A stretch of 64,000 nt of DNA from Leptospira montravelensis (GTDB taxonomy: Bacteria > Spirochaetota > Leptospiria > Leptospirales > Leptospiraceae). Below the pieces are notes generated by a model. The model did not search any database. It saw nothing but the letters and a program-made list of their open reading frames with translations, and was not told the origin of the DNA. The stretch covers positions 186,001 to 250,000 of the forward strand of contig NZ_RQFO01000009.1 in the NCBI RefSeq assembly GCF_004770045.1, in the 5' to 3' direction. Shown here piece by piece: positions 28,361 through 38,368 of this stretch. Position 1 is the first letter of the stretch. Each line of letters starts with the position of its first letter. The position numbers were made by a program, and so were the translations under genes.

Positions 28361-30688
28361 ATGTCCGACAAAGAATCAAAATCGCTTTCGATTTTGGACT
28401 ATCTCAGTGTTACCGTTGCCGCACTAGGATCACTTGGTGTGATCATTTCTGTCGTCATGACAGGGTGGGAATACGAATTTTCCTTCCTCATTGGCGGTTT
28501 ACTCACCCTTCTTACTTCTTCTTATTTTGTATATAAAACCATTGAAAAGGTTTCCAAAGACAAACAGAAGTCAGGCGCTATTTGGTTATCCTATGTGATC
28601 GCCATTTTTATGTATACTTTGGTAAACACTTTTCAACCACTCAAAGATTTGGAAGAAAACTCTGTTTCCACAAGGTTCCAGTTTTTACGTGGCTCCAACA
28701 CTAAAACTGAAAGTGAAGGTGACACAGGTCGTATCGAATACATTCAATTCCAACCACCAGCTAAGGCTCGTAAGGATATCAATATCATTGGTATCACAAC
28801 CGAATCACTAGAAAAATTACAGGGAACTTGGCCTTTACCTTGGAGTTATTACGCTGACATCATAGAAACCTTCAAAGAATCGAATAACATTCTCATGTTC
28901 GATATTTTCTTCGTAGATTACAAACCTGGACAAACAGAAGAGATGGCAGCGGCTCTTCAAAAGAACCGGAATGTGCTCTTTGACTACCCTATGGAAGTCA
29001 GTGCGGAATCAAAAGAAGCAGTTCTCAATTTGGAAAAACGAATTGATATCCTTAGAAAGTTTCAGTTAAAAAATGTAATCGATGAAAACGATGCAGGGAT
29101 TTCTTGGGTTAAATTTCCACAACCTCCCATTGAACCCATTAGCGAATTGTCAGCTGGACTTGGATTTGCGAACGTAAAAAAAGACGAATCTGGTTTGAAT
29201 CGAAAGATGCCACTCGTTGTGAAAGTTTATAATTCTGGTAGAGACAGAGAAACAGAATATTTCCCTTCTATCGACTTACTCATTGTATGTAAATACTATG
29301 GGATTGATGTACAAAGAGATGTGGAAGTCAAAATGGGACATTATGTAAAATTGTCCAACATCCCTAAAAAAATCATTCGTGAGTTCAATATCAAAGAACG
29401 TAAGTTTGAAGAAAGGGATGTGATGCAAGTTCCGAACGAAAAAAGAGAAGTTGTGATTCCGATTGATTGGGAAGGACAAATGGAAATCAACTTCGTAGGT
29501 GGACGTTATTCCTTCAAACAAAATGAAATTTTCGAAGTCACAAACGATTGGGATGCGGAACTTCTCGAAGCCAACCAAATTAATAATAAAATCTTTCTTG
29601 TGGCGATGTATTACGCAACAGGTCGTGGGGCTTCGAAAGACTCCCACTTATCTCCGTTTGGTGATATGTCTGGAATTGAACACCACGCTCATGCAATCAA
29701 TACCATCCTAAACCAAGACTTTTTATCAACAGTACCTAACTGGGGAATTTTCCTAATTTACGTTGGTCTTGGTGTGATGATTGGATTTTTACAACCAAGG
29801 GTAAAAACACATATTGGTTTTGCGATTATGTTAACTCAGCTATTACTTTATGTAGTCGCTGCCCTTTATATTTTCCAAACCTTCAACCTCATTACTGTCC
29901 TTCCATCAGTAACCATCGAACAGATTGTAGTATTTGTTGCCATCATTGGATTTAGGATCTTAACAGAAGAAGAAAACGTAAAATACATTCGTCAAACTTT
30001 CTCCAAATTCGTCTCTAAAGATGTTGTGGATGAACTCCTCAAACACCCAGACAATTTGGCACTTGGTGGATCCAAACGAGAAATTACAATTTTTTTCTCC
30101 GACGTTCGTGGGTTTACAACCATCTCAGAACAGTTGGGACCAGAAGATTTGGTGAAATTACTGAACGAATATTTGTCAGCCATGACAGACATCATCATTG
30201 AATACAAAGGAACCATTGATAAGTATATGGGTGATGCGATCATGGCTTTTTGGGGAGCACCAGTTCCTTTGGAAGACCATGCTTACTATGCTTGTGTGGC
30301 TGCTCTTGCTCAGTTAGATTATCTAAAAGTCCTACAACAAAAATGGGCAGAACGAAATGTTCCCGTGATCGATATTGGTTGTGGTCTCAACTCCGGTCCA
30401 GCCGTTGTGGGAAACATGGGATCATCCCACAGGATGGAATATACTTGTATGGGTGATACCATCAACCTTGGATCCCGATTAGAAGGATCCAATAAAATGT
30501 ACACCACAAATGTGATCATTTCTGAATACACTTACGAAAAAGTGAAAGACAGAGTGGTCGCTCGGGAGCTGGATTTAGTGCGAGTAAAAGGAAAAACCCA
30601 ACCTGTTCGGATTTACGAATTGCTTGGAATCACAAACCCAGAAGATATGGAGAAAATGAAGCGGCCTCTCCAAAAGGCGGCAACATGA
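28361..30688 (+). CDS. CHASE2-domain class III adenylate/guanylate cyclase
   Basis: Membrane receptor cyclase, 775 residues. Two hydrophobic segments at the N-terminus (about 12-60) and one near 80-95 precede an extracytoplasmic CHASE2 sensor at about 125-440 (INIIGITTESLEKL, then FDIFFVDYKPG). Three further membrane segments follow at about 455-540. The class III catalytic domain is at about 565-750, with metal-binding Asp581 in FFSDVRGFTT and Asp625 in YMGDAIMAFWGAP. RMEYTCMGDTINLGSRLE carries the transition-state Asn and Arg. The Thr in EYT fits class IIIb. An AAGAGG ribosome binding site precedes the ATG. The likely product is cAMP; the signal is unknown. Confidence 0.95.
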   Translation: MSDKESKSLSILDYLSVTVAALGSLGVIISVVMTGWEYEFSFLIGGLLTLLTSSYFVYKTIEKVSKDKQKSGAIWLSYVIAIFMYTLVNTFQPLKDLEENSVSTRFQFLRGSNTKTESEGDTGRIEYIQFQPPAKARKDINIIGITTESLEKLQGTWPLPWSYYADIIETFKESNNILMFDIFFVDYKPGQTEEMAAALQKNRNVLFDYPMEVSAESKEAVLNLEKRIDILRKFQLKNVIDENDAGISWVKFPQPPIEPISELSAGLGFANVKKDESGLNRKMPLVVKVYNSGRDRETEYFPSIDLLIVCKYYGIDVQRDVEVKMGHYVKLSNIPKKIIREFNIKERKFEERDVMQVPNEKREVVIPIDWEGQMEINFVGGRYSFKQNEIFEVTNDWDAELLEANQINNKIFLVAMYYATGRGASKDSHLSPFGDMSGIEHHAHAINTILNQDFLSTVPNWGIFLIYVGLGVMIGFLQPRVKTHIGFAIMLTQLLLYVVAALYIFQTFNLITVLPSVTIEQIVVFVAIIGFRILTEEENVKYIRQTFSKFVSKDVVDELLKHPDNLALGGSKREITIFFSDVRGFTTISEQLGPEDLVKLLNEYLSAMTDIIIEYKGTIDKYMGDAIMAFWGAPVPLEDHAYYACVAALAQLDYLKVLQQKWAERNVPVIDIGCGLNSGPAVVGNMGSSHRMEYTCMGDTINLGSRLEGSNKMYTTNVIISEYTYEKVKDRVVARELDLVRVKGKTQPVRIYELLGITNPEDMEKMKRPLQKAAT

Positions 30689-30695
30689 AGTTTAC

Positions 30696-32585
30696 ATGCC
30701 ATCATATCCCTATCTCGACAAAATCCAATTTCCGGAAGATCTTAGAAAGATAAACGAAGAGGATCTCCCGAAGGTTTGCCATGACCTTCGGGAATACATC
30801 ATCGACACCCTCTCTGATGTGGGAGGGCACTTCGCCAGTAACCTAGGCGTTGTGGAGCTCACCGTTGCCTTACATTATGTTTTCCAAACCCCCACTGACA
30901 AAATCATCTGGGACGTAGGCCACCAAACTTATCCTCATAAAATTCTCACAGGTCGAAAAAAAGAGCTGCCCACAGTTCGTAAGTGGCAAGGCCTTTCTGG
31001 ATTTCCCAAACGAGAAGAATCAGCATACGATTTGTACAATACGGGACATGCAGGAACTTCCATTTCCCAAGCCCTTGGTGAGGCTTGTGCCCGTGATTTA
31101 CTAGGAAAAGATTATAAAGTAGCTGCCGTGATTGGGGACGCATCCATCGCTACAGGTATGGCACTTGAAGCCATGAACCACGGTGGTCATATCAAACCAA
31201 ATATGTTAGTCATTTTGAATGACAACTATATGTCGATTTCCAAAAACGTAGGTTCGATTTCCAATTATCTCAATCGGATCATTTCCTCTCAGGTATATAA
31301 CAGAGGTAAAACGGCATTTTATAGTTTTTTAAAATGGATTCCGCTTATCGGTCCCGCCTTACAGGCGCTTGCCCATAATATGGAAACATCCTTTAAACAT
31401 TTTATGATGCGTCCCGGTGGCCTTTTTGAAGATTTGGGTTTTACCTATTTTGGACCCATTGATGGACATGACGTGAACCGTGTGGTTCAAATGTTACAAA
31501 ACCTTTCCAAAATCCAAGGCCCCATCCTTTTGCATGTACTAACACAAAAAGGAAAAGGTTATAAACCAGCCGAAGCTGATCCTATCAAATACCACGGTGT
31601 CACACCGTTTAACAAAGAGTCGGGGAAGATGGCAACTTCTGACTCAAATAAAATTGGGCTTTCTAAAATCGTTGGAAAAACACTTACCGATTTAACAGAG
31701 AAAGACAAACGAATCGCAGTCATTACCCCAGCAATGATAGAAGGATCAGGACTTCGCGAATACCAAGAGGTTTATCCTGAACATACCTTTGACGTAGGAA
31801 TTGCAGAACAACATTCCGTTGCTTTTGCAGGTGCTATGACGAGCGGTGGTGCCATTCCCTTTATGTGTATTTATTCCACCTTCCTCACACGAGCAATGGA
31901 CCAACTTGTGGAAGATGTTTCCCTTATGAATTTACCCGTTCGGTTTGTGATCGATCGGGCAGGGATTGTGGGTCCAGACGGCGAAACCCACCAAGGTCTA
32001 TCTGATCTTGGGTATTTGGCGGGACTTCCCAATATGGATATCATTGTACCCAGTTCGGCGCAAGATATTATCGATAGCCTTCATTTTATGAAGGATTATA
32101 CAGAACATCCCATTGCCATTCGGTTCCCTAAAGATAATGGCGACTTACGTGAGTTAAAGTTTGAAACTCCGTTTTCGATTACTAAGGCAAAAGCCCGGTT
32201 AGTTCTAGAGGGAGAAGAATTGCTAATTTTATCCATTGGGTTTATGTTACCCATTGCGAAGTCAGTAGCAGAAATTTTAAAACAAAAAGGAATCTCGGTT
32301 TCCGTTGTGGATCTTTTTTGGTTACGTCCTTATGACAAGGATCTGGTTCACGGACAAATTCAAAAAAACAAAAGGTTTGTGATTTTGGATGAAAGTTATA
32401 TTCATGCAGGTGCATCTGGTTTTCTATTGAATGAAATTCCATCAGACTTACTTGGTAAATTCTTAAAAACCTTTGCTTTGCCACCAGAACCTATCCACCA
32501 CGGGGAAAGAAATCAGATTTTGGACCATTACCGTCTCACTGCATCTCAGATTTCAGAAGAATTGGTTCTGTCTTTGAAAAAATAA
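30696..32585 (+). CDS. dxs: 1-deoxy-D-xylulose-5-phosphate synthase
   Basis: First enzyme of the MEP pathway, joining pyruvate and glyceraldehyde 3-phosphate with thiamine diphosphate. 629 residues, full length. Motifs are GGHFASNLGVVELTVALHYV, the ThDP-binding VIGDASIATGMALEAMNHGG, ILNDNYMSISKNVGSIS, the transketolase-type FDVGIAEQHSVAFAGAM with the catalytic Glu, and RAGIVGPDGETHQG. It begins 7 bases after the cyclase gene, so the two are probably in one transcript. Dxr and UppS, later enzymes of the route, are encoded about 10 kb upstream. Confidence 0.97.
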   Translation: MPSYPYLDKIQFPEDLRKINEEDLPKVCHDLREYIIDTLSDVGGHFASNLGVVELTVALHYVFQTPTDKIIWDVGHQTYPHKILTGRKKELPTVRKWQGLSGFPKREESAYDLYNTGHAGTSISQALGEACARDLLGKDYKVAAVIGDASIATGMALEAMNHGGHIKPNMLVILNDNYMSISKNVGSISNYLNRIISSQVYNRGKTAFYSFLKWIPLIGPALQALAHNMETSFKHFMMRPGGLFEDLGFTYFGPIDGHDVNRVVQMLQNLSKIQGPILLHVLTQKGKGYKPAEADPIKYHGVTPFNKESGKMATSDSNKIGLSKIVGKTLTDLTEKDKRIAVITPAMIEGSGLREYQEVYPEHTFDVGIAEQHSVAFAGAMTSGGAIPFMCIYSTFLTRAMDQLVEDVSLMNLPVRFVIDRAGIVGPDGETHQGLSDLGYLAGLPNMDIIVPSSAQDIIDSLHFMKDYTEHPIAIRFPKDNGDLRELKFETPFSITKAKARLVLEGEELLILSIGFMLPIAKSVAEILKQKGISVSVVDLFWLRPYDKDLVHGQIQKNKRFVILDESYIHAGASGFLLNEIPSDLLGKFLKTFALPPEPIHHGERNQILDHYRLTASQISEELVLSLKK

Positions 32586-32647
32586 AATTTGTTTTCAAGG
32601 AGATTTTTAACTCATCCGAAAATGAAAGAAAATGCGCGAGGATCTCA

Positions 32648-33133
32648 TTGTCTTCTAGTTCTTTCCAACTTTCCTTAGATTTAGCAAAAGACCATTTCAA
32701 AGTCGGTGACCTTGACCGAGCTGAATTCCACCTTCGTTCCAGTTTGGAATTGGAAGAATCCGAAGAAGCCTATTTTTATTTAGGTTTGGTCCAAAACGCA
32801 CTTGGCCAATGGAGTGATGCTCTGGCTTCTTATTACAAAGCTGTTAGTTTAAACCACGAATACGGCAATCCATGTAATGAAATTGGCGTTCTTTTGTTAC
32901 GTATGGGGAACGATAAAGAAGCAGTTTATTGGTTAAAAAAATCCGTTCGTTGTGAACGTAATGATGCCCCTCATATTTCTTATTTTAACCTCGCTACATT
33001 GTACAAGTTATGGAATAGACCGGAAAGATCCTTACAATACCTTCATAAAGCATTGTGCTTAAAAAAAGATTTTTCAGAAGCAAACGACCTGTGGAGAGAA
33101 TTAAAATCCGACGAGGAAGCTCCGTCTAACTAA
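32648..33133 (+). CDS. Tetratricopeptide repeat protein
   Basis: A 161-residue protein with about four TPR units. The clearest are FKVGDLDRAEFHLRSSLELE, EEAYFYLGLVQNALGQWSDA, and FNLATLYKLWNRPERSLQYL. No signal peptide or membrane segment is seen, so it is cytoplasmic, probably a protein-interaction adaptor. The start is TTG at 32648 with GAGG just upstream; there is no suitable ATG. It ends 4 bases inside the convergent gene. Confidence 0.85.
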   Translation: MSSSSFQLSLDLAKDHFKVGDLDRAEFHLRSSLELEESEEAYFYLGLVQNALGQWSDALASYYKAVSLNHEYGNPCNEIGVLLLRMGNDKEAVYWLKKSVRCERNDAPHISYFNLATLYKLWNRPERSLQYLHKALCLKKDFSEANDLWRELKSDEEAPSN

Positions 33134-33621
33134 GTATAGTCTGTCGGGAGAGGAACCAAAACTTCTCCCGTATATTTTGGAATTTCCATTTTGACTTCTT
33201 TCCATTCTAAATAGGTAATTCCATCTTCCTCTTCTAAGTGATCGGCAAGTTCTCTGGCGGCATTCCAAGTAAATCGGTATTTGATTTTTTCTTCTAAAGA
33301 CCTAAGTCCTAAAAGACCACCATCACTGGTTTCATAAATTTCAAATTCACCAAAAGGATAACTCCTTCCATCATCCGTTTGGAAAACCATACCGGAATCG
33401 GTTAATTCTACTTGCAAAACATGACATGGAAATCCATCGATTCGAACGTATCCATGTTCCGAGAGTTCTCCAAATCGATTTTCAATATACACTCCCTTTT
33501 CGTTACCATGAAGATTGTTGCGAAAGTATTGTAAAATTTCCTCTTTGTCGATTTTGTTTCCACGGAAGATCCACTCATCGGCTGGAGAAATATAAATTTC
33601 AGAATCAAAAATTCTTGGCAT
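33130..33621 (-). CDS. Conserved hypothetical protein, DUF1285-like layout
   Basis: A 163-residue soluble protein. It opens with ISPADEWIFRGNKIDKEEIL and continues YFRNNLHGNEKGVYIENRFG and VRIDGFPCHVLQVEL. A central strand pair FQTDDGRSYPFGEFEIYE and a closing KIKYRFTWNAARELADHL follow. The order of these blocks resembles the DUF1285 family (strand, short helix, then an arm that folds onto ligand), but the match is by eye only. No catalytic residues are evident. It lies next to a lipoprotein gene with 5 bases between them, on the same strand, so they are probably cotranscribed. Confidence 0.78.
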   Translation of the reverse strand: MPRIFDSEIYISPADEWIFRGNKIDKEEILQYFRNNLHGNEKGVYIENRFGELSEHGYVRIDGFPCHVLQVELTDSGMVFQTDDGRSYPFGEFEIYETSDGGLLGLRSLEEKIKYRFTWNAARELADHLEEEDGITYLEWKEVKMEIPKYTGEVLVPLPTDYT

Positions 33622-33626
33622 ATATT

Positions 33627-34031
33627 TTATTTATACCTATAGGCGTAACCCTTCCAAAAAGGAAGGTTAGATTTTTGTAAGTAAGAGTTTGTAGAACGGC
33701 CTTTTTGGTCCATTGTTTCTACAGTTACCGAATCGACTGTATTTTGATTTTTTTCTGTCATCCATACTCCGTCGACCTTACGACGAAACAGATCCTTTTT
33801 GACCCTTGGCTCATAATCTTCCCAAGTGAGATCTTCTGTATTTCGAACCACCACTTCTCCTACGATTTTAAAGAGTCGTTTGGGTCGTTCCCGCAAGATT
33901 TCCACTTCTTCCCAGGACTTCACCTTATAACGGGAATCATTTGGCCTGTAGTCTGGTTCTGGGATAAAATCTACTGTGGTACATCCAATTACGAATAAGA
34001 GTAGGGGAAATAGGGAAAAATTGAACCGCAT
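33627..34031 (-). CDS. Hypothetical lipoprotein
   Basis: A 134-residue protein with a signal peptide and lipobox FVIGC, lipidated at Cys17. The mature part is charged: SWEEVEILRERPKRLFKIVG, then WEDYEPRVKKDLFRRKVDGV, and ends GYAYRYK. The ERPKR...LFKIVGEVVV strand-helix motif is seen in other small leptospiral lipoproteins as I recall, but no function is known. It is the upstream gene of a two-gene unit with the DUF1285-like protein. Confidence 0.8.
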   Translation of the reverse strand: MRFNFSLFPLLLFVIGCTTVDFIPEPDYRPNDSRYKVKSWEEVEILRERPKRLFKIVGEVVVRNTEDLTWEDYEPRVKKDLFRRKVDGVWMTEKNQNTVDSVTVETMDQKGRSTNSYLQKSNLPFWKGYAYRYK

Positions 34032-34114
34032 TCTATTCCTTAGACAAAAATATGCTATACATTGCTAGAATTACCATAGGATAAGCAATACAAAGATTTA
34101 GGCACCAAGCTTTC

Positions 34115-34801
34115 ATGGAAGAAACAGACATCGGGAAACGCAAACGGGAAAATGTACTTAAGATTGGTTACTCAACCTTAGATGAAATCGAGGAAAAAGT
34201 AAAGGCCTTTCGAGTCATGAACCAAAATGCCGTGAAAAAACGGTACCTCATCACGCGAGATCCCATCCTTGACCCCCAAGGGAAGGTGCTACTTGCTAAG
34301 GCCCAGGAAATTGATGTTTCCGCCGCAAAACTCCTCCGCCGCCATTTTAAAGGTGTGGACATGTTCAAAGTCTTTCAACCAGACGAGGGACTTGTGATTA
34401 TCTCTGATATGTCTACAATGGAAGGGGTTTCCTTCTCGATGGACATTGTGACACAAATTATGAACTTAGGTGGTGGTGCTTACGAAGGTTTTATCGACCG
34501 AGTCGATAGTTTTGAGGACTTTATTGGTCTTTTGAAAAAAAACCTATTTCCCCGAATGATCATTGTGGGATATCTTCCCAAAGAAAAAATCCAAAACGAA
34601 ATCATCAATTTTGTAAAAGTAAAACGATTGGACAACTACCTCAGGGCTTTGGAACTTACTCATTCGGTTTTTAAACCTACTGCTTATTTCCCAAAAATCA
34701 AACAGGTCAATATTTCCCAAGAAGACCCCAAATCCTGGGGTCGCTTTGTAGTCGAGATTGTCAGAGAATACACAAGACCTTATTTCGTAGAAGAAGTGTA
34801 G
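34115..34801 (+). CDS. Hypothetical cytoplasmic protein
   Basis: A 228-residue protein without signal peptide or membrane segment. Residues about 40-85 ([20 protein letters not shown], then [15 protein letters not shown]) resemble the small module that precedes HD-GYP domains in c-di-GMP phosphodiesterases. No HD or GYP residues follow. The rest ([38 protein letters not shown]) is not assignable. The ATG at 34115 is chosen; the ribosome binding site is weak. The gene stops directly against the convergent flavoprotein gene. Confidence 0.75.
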   Translation: MEETDIGKRKRENVLKIGYSTLDEIEEKVKAFRVMNQNAVKKRYLITRDPILDPQGKVLLAKAQEIDVSAAKLLRRHFKGVDMFKVFQPDEGLVIISDMSTMEGVSFSMDIVTQIMNLGGGAYEGFIDRVDSFEDFIGLLKKNLFPRMIIVGYLPKEKIQNEIINFVKVKRLDNYLRALELTHSVFKPTAYFPKIKQVNISQEDPKSWGRFVVEIVREYTRPYFVEEV

Positions 34802-35704
34802 TTAAGACAAAATCATCGCACGGTTGAGCATGGCGCCTGCAATGTTTCCAGAGTGGACCGCATGTGCCACTGAACGAAACATGGAAGCCATATCGCCCAC
34901 AGCATACACACCAGGGACATTGGTTTCATAAAAATTGGAAACTTCTAAATGGCCACTGGGAAGTAGTTTGCAACCGAGTTCTTCTGGTAACTTAGAATGT
35001 TGTACCATAGGTAATCTTGTATACAGTGCTTCGATCGGAATTGCCTGTCCAGTTTGCAGTTGGATGGCAGAAATTTGGCCTTCGACATGAACCAGTGCCT
35101 TTACAATTTCCGTAACAATCGAAATCCCTTCTTTTTCTAATTGGCCTTGTTCTTCTTTTGGAAATTGGATTGGGCCATTCGTATAAACTGTCAGTTCTTT
35201 TGACCAATGTTTTAGAAATTTAGAATGTTCATATATACCTGTTTCATTCATCCATAGTCCTGTTTTGTTTCCCACAAATTCATAACCATGACAATACGGG
35301 CAATGGATTACCGATTTTCCCCATGACTCGGCAAATCCAGGAATCTCTGGTAAAATATCCTTTAGTCCAGTTGCAAAAATAATTTTATCAGTTTGGATTT
35401 CTTGAAATCCATTTCCTTTTACCAAAAATCCCGAACCTTGTTTTTGGACAGAAACTACTTCACCTAACTCCAGTTTAAAATTTGGATAATCTTTTAAATC
35501 TTCTAAAGCTTTTGAACGAATTAGACCAGGAGATTCACCATCGTGAGTGATAAAGTTATGAGAGGCGGGTGTCGTTTTGTTACACGGCCTTTCTGCATCA
35601 ATAACAATGATTTTGCGAAGGGAACGGGCAAGGGAAAGTGCGGCGGAGAGTCCAGAAAAACTTCCCCCAATGATGGTTACTTCGACTTTTTGAATGGATT
35701 CCAT
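34802..35704 (-). CDS. Thioredoxin-reductase-like FAD oxidoreductase
   Basis: A 300-residue flavoprotein. The FAD-binding start VTIIGGSFSGLSAALSLARS is at about 9-28. A redox-active CPYCHGYE motif lies at about 135-142, and the C-terminal FAD motif is GVYAVGDMASMFRSVAHAVH. The second Rossmann motif expected for NADPH (GxGxxA/G) is replaced by GLWMNETGIYEHS, as happens in divergent family members that oxidise dithiols or use another electron donor. The likely role is disulfide exchange on a small substrate. The start ATG at 35704 lies in the arm of a perfect palindrome, and no Shine-Dalgarno sequence is seen. Confidence 0.92.
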   Translation of the reverse strand: MESIQKVEVTIIGGSFSGLSAALSLARSLRKIIVIDAERPCNKTTPASHNFITHDGESPGLIRSKALEDLKDYPNFKLELGEVVSVQKQGSGFLVKGNGFQEIQTDKIIFATGLKDILPEIPGFAESWGKSVIHCPYCHGYEFVGNKTGLWMNETGIYEHSKFLKHWSKELTVYTNGPIQFPKEEQGQLEKEGISIVTEIVKALVHVEGQISAIQLQTGQAIPIEALYTRLPMVQHSKLPEELGCKLLPSGHLEVSNFYETNVPGVYAVGDMASMFRSVAHAVHSGNIAGAMLNRAMILS

Positions 35705-35730
35705 AGATGCAATTATGTTGCATCTATGGA
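35700..35730. promoter_or_regulatory. Perfect 13-bp palindrome over the flavoprotein start codon
   Basis: The arms TCCATAGATGCAA and TTGCATCTATGGA are exact inverted copies separated by TTATG. The flavoprotein ATG (minus strand, 35704-35702) sits inside the arm. On DNA it could be an operator. On RNA the hairpin would bury the start codon. It lacks a T-run, so it does not look like a terminator of the upstream 845-residue gene. Confidence 0.75.
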
Positions 35731-35742
35731 AATTGGCAAGGA

Positions 35743-38280
35743 TTAAACTTCGTAAAAAGTTAAATTCTCATAGAGTTCTTTGGGAAGGTTCCCGCTGGCA
35801 TCCATATATTTTTTGTATTTGTTTTCGAATTCTTTGTGTTGGCGAGTTCGAATGTTTTTGAACCTGTTGTGAAGTTCCGCATATGCAGGTTGGGAACTCA
35901 CTTTCTCTCTAATATTTTTGTGGAACGGGATATGGCGATAGAAGATGGAACGCACCACTCGGTTGACCCTCTGCACACCTTCGGCTTCATAGCGAATCCA
36001 CATGGAATAGTCATAAGCAAATTTATCCCTGTCGGTTCGGAACCGTTTGAATTCAGAAGAAATTTTTTCTTTGAGTTCTGGAGAGAGGTCTTTACTCTTT
36101 TTATAAAACTGCACATAATCTGTGTAATCTGCCGTTATGGAAGGGATCCCTACGTTATTCCAATCAGGACCAAGTATATTTTTACAAAGTTCCCAACGGA
36201 AAGCGGCAATAGCTTCCAACATAAATGTTTTTAAATCTCCCGTAACAAAATGAGGAATACAAATTCGACCTCGTGATTCTTTGGAACCAGCTCCTCGGAA
36301 AACGGAAAGATCCTGCCACATCATAATCTTTGGTCCAATGGAAGGAACTAAGATAAAATCAGGTATGATCGACCTTTGGACAAATTCGTTTTTGATTCCT
36401 ATTTCTTCGTTTCGATAAATCACTTCCCGGTTGAAGGCAGTGTAATCCACCCCCAAAATATATTGGAGAGCTTTTTCCACATCTTCTTTGGATACAAAAC
36501 ATTTCTCTAATGGAATTGTAATATGGTATTTAGTAAGGATAGGGAAGTGGCTAGCAATATTACCAGACGTCAAACGCACGTTTGGTTCATACATAGAAGA
36601 GATCTCTGACCCAAGTCTTGCTTCGCCTGTATCATAATCAGGAGGTATGTCTTTTTCTGATTTGATTCCAGAATCTTTGAGATCCATTTTGAGTTTTTCG
36701 AAAAATGTTTGTCCAAGTTCATCCACAGAAGTAGGCACTTCTCTGGAATAGATTTTTTCTAACCAATCAGTTCCATAATGGATGGGAGCACTTGGATTTC
36801 CTCCCCCTTGGTACAACCTTCCAACAAGTTCTACGATATGACCTTCATCGAGAAGGCTTTCGTCAAAATAACCATACCGTAACATAAGTTCAACGGCCTT
36901 TGGTGCTTGTTTCCCTGCTTGTAACCATTTTGAGAAAGATTTTTTATAAACGTCCCAATACGTTTTTGAAATGGTCCTTCTGATTTTACGATTGTCTGGT
37001 TCGGGATCCAATGGGTTTTTGAAGGATTTGAGTTTTACCATCAGAGTCGAAAATTCTTTTACCGCTTCTGGGTCTGCCTGCGAATAGTTTAATATTTGGC
37101 TTGCTGAGTTAAGAAGTTCAACTTTGAGAGCTTGTGTATCAATTCCTGCATGGATGGTTTCACTTCCTTGGGAAGCAGCCTCAGCCTTACTTTTTTGTGC
37201 TGAAAGTTCGTGACCATATTTGTTTGTTAGTTCTGATTGTTTGGTTTCTAGTTTGTCTAGGTTATTTCCAAGGGACGCATACGAGGATCCAAATATCTGT
37301 TTGTATTCATCTAACAAGGATTTGGATTTTTTTAGAGCCCATTCTGTGATTGGTAATAATGTAGTCGATGGTATGGTTGAATACCCTGTATTAAAAAGAT
37401 CCAAAGTTAAATTGAATTTTTCAACAAGAGCGTTGTCTCCTACAAACATTGTGTTCATCATCTCTGAGAGTTCGCTTGTTTCTTTGTTTAAAATTTCGAA
37501 TAATTCGCGGTAGGTTTTTACGTAACTTTCTGCAGCACTTTGTAAAAGACTTGGGTCAGCTTCGAATAAAGCTTGTGAAATTTTAGGATTTACCGAGAGA
37601 ATTTTTCGAATGAAATGAAACTCTGCATCGTTCCATTCGATAGATTCGCTATAATCACGTTCAAAAAATTCGCCATGATCTTCTTCCAAAAAGTGGACAG
37701 TGGGTTTATCCGGTAAAATTCCCCCATGTTCTTGGAATCCAGCTAAGTTGTTTCGGATGAGTTTCATCACAGGGTCAATGATGTTTTCATCACGAGTAAT
37801 GAGTGCACCGGGGCTTACGTCAGAAAATATAGATGGATTTAAGATATAATATACAGCACCCAAGTTGTCCATTGTCTGTTCGAACTTGGCTGAAAGGCCT
37901 TTGATAGAAAGGACTCGTTTATAAAGTTCACCAATTTCTTTGAGTAAAGTACGAACTGCCATCACTCCCACAGATACTTTGGAAATGAGAGTTTTTTTCG
38001 CATTGGCCTGGTTCATCACATAAGTGGAAACAACACAAGAAGTTTTGGCACGAATGGTATAAGGGTAGGGTGTTCCTTCTAAAAGAGCAAAGATACCTGG
38101 TGTTAGGTTTGCCCCTTCTAAACTATAAAGAACTATACTTGTGTCCCCGAGTGTGGTTTCTACTCGAACCGAACCTTCATGTAAGATGTTCATGGAAGTT
38201 GAGGCTTTGCCTCCGATGAAAAGGACTTCACCTGGATTGACTGGGATCTTTTGGTTATTTTTACTGGTATCTAGAGGCAT
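35743..38280 (-). CDS. Large protein with N-terminal cyclic-nucleotide-binding-like domain
   Basis: An 845-residue cytoplasmic protein. Residues 1 to about 125 form a cNMP-binding-type beta-roll ([20 protein letters not shown], then [20 protein letters not shown] and [15 protein letters not shown]). The PBC arginine signature is not exact, so ligand binding is uncertain. The remaining 700 residues are mostly helical, with a charged coiled stretch around 330-400, and match no family I know. A conserved-looking C-terminal part has [20 protein letters not shown] and [20 protein letters not shown]. It could act on cAMP made by the cyclase at 28,361 (inference). It diverges from aroA. Confidence 0.82.
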   Translation of the reverse strand: MPLDTSKNNQKIPVNPGEVLFIGGKASTSMNILHEGSVRVETTLGDTSIVLYSLEGANLTPGIFALLEGTPYPYTIRAKTSCVVSTYVMNQANAKKTLISKVSVGVMAVRTLLKEIGELYKRVLSIKGLSAKFEQTMDNLGAVYYILNPSIFSDVSPGALITRDENIIDPVMKLIRNNLAGFQEHGGILPDKPTVHFLEEDHGEFFERDYSESIEWNDAEFHFIRKILSVNPKISQALFEADPSLLQSAAESYVKTYRELFEILNKETSELSEMMNTMFVGDNALVEKFNLTLDLFNTGYSTIPSTTLLPITEWALKKSKSLLDEYKQIFGSSYASLGNNLDKLETKQSELTNKYGHELSAQKSKAEAASQGSETIHAGIDTQALKVELLNSASQILNYSQADPEAVKEFSTLMVKLKSFKNPLDPEPDNRKIRRTISKTYWDVYKKSFSKWLQAGKQAPKAVELMLRYGYFDESLLDEGHIVELVGRLYQGGGNPSAPIHYGTDWLEKIYSREVPTSVDELGQTFFEKLKMDLKDSGIKSEKDIPPDYDTGEARLGSEISSMYEPNVRLTSGNIASHFPILTKYHITIPLEKCFVSKEDVEKALQYILGVDYTAFNREVIYRNEEIGIKNEFVQRSIIPDFILVPSIGPKIMMWQDLSVFRGAGSKESRGRICIPHFVTGDLKTFMLEAIAAFRWELCKNILGPDWNNVGIPSITADYTDYVQFYKKSKDLSPELKEKISSEFKRFRTDRDKFAYDYSMWIRYEAEGVQRVNRVVRSIFYRHIPFHKNIREKVSSQPAYAELHNRFKNIRTRQHKEFENKYKKYMDASGNLPKELYENLTFYEV

Positions 38281-38368
38281 TTGTTTGTTCGTTTTGCGAA
38301 ACTTGGGTTTCCGTCAAAACCTACTAAAGAAGCGCCAAATTGCAAAATACTTTTTAGAAAAATACAAC

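Noticed and set aside
38141..38368. In-frame N-terminal extension of aroA
   Set aside because: It runs antisense through the start of the 845-residue gene and lacks any EPSP synthase similarity; the ATG at 38369 begins the family sequence.
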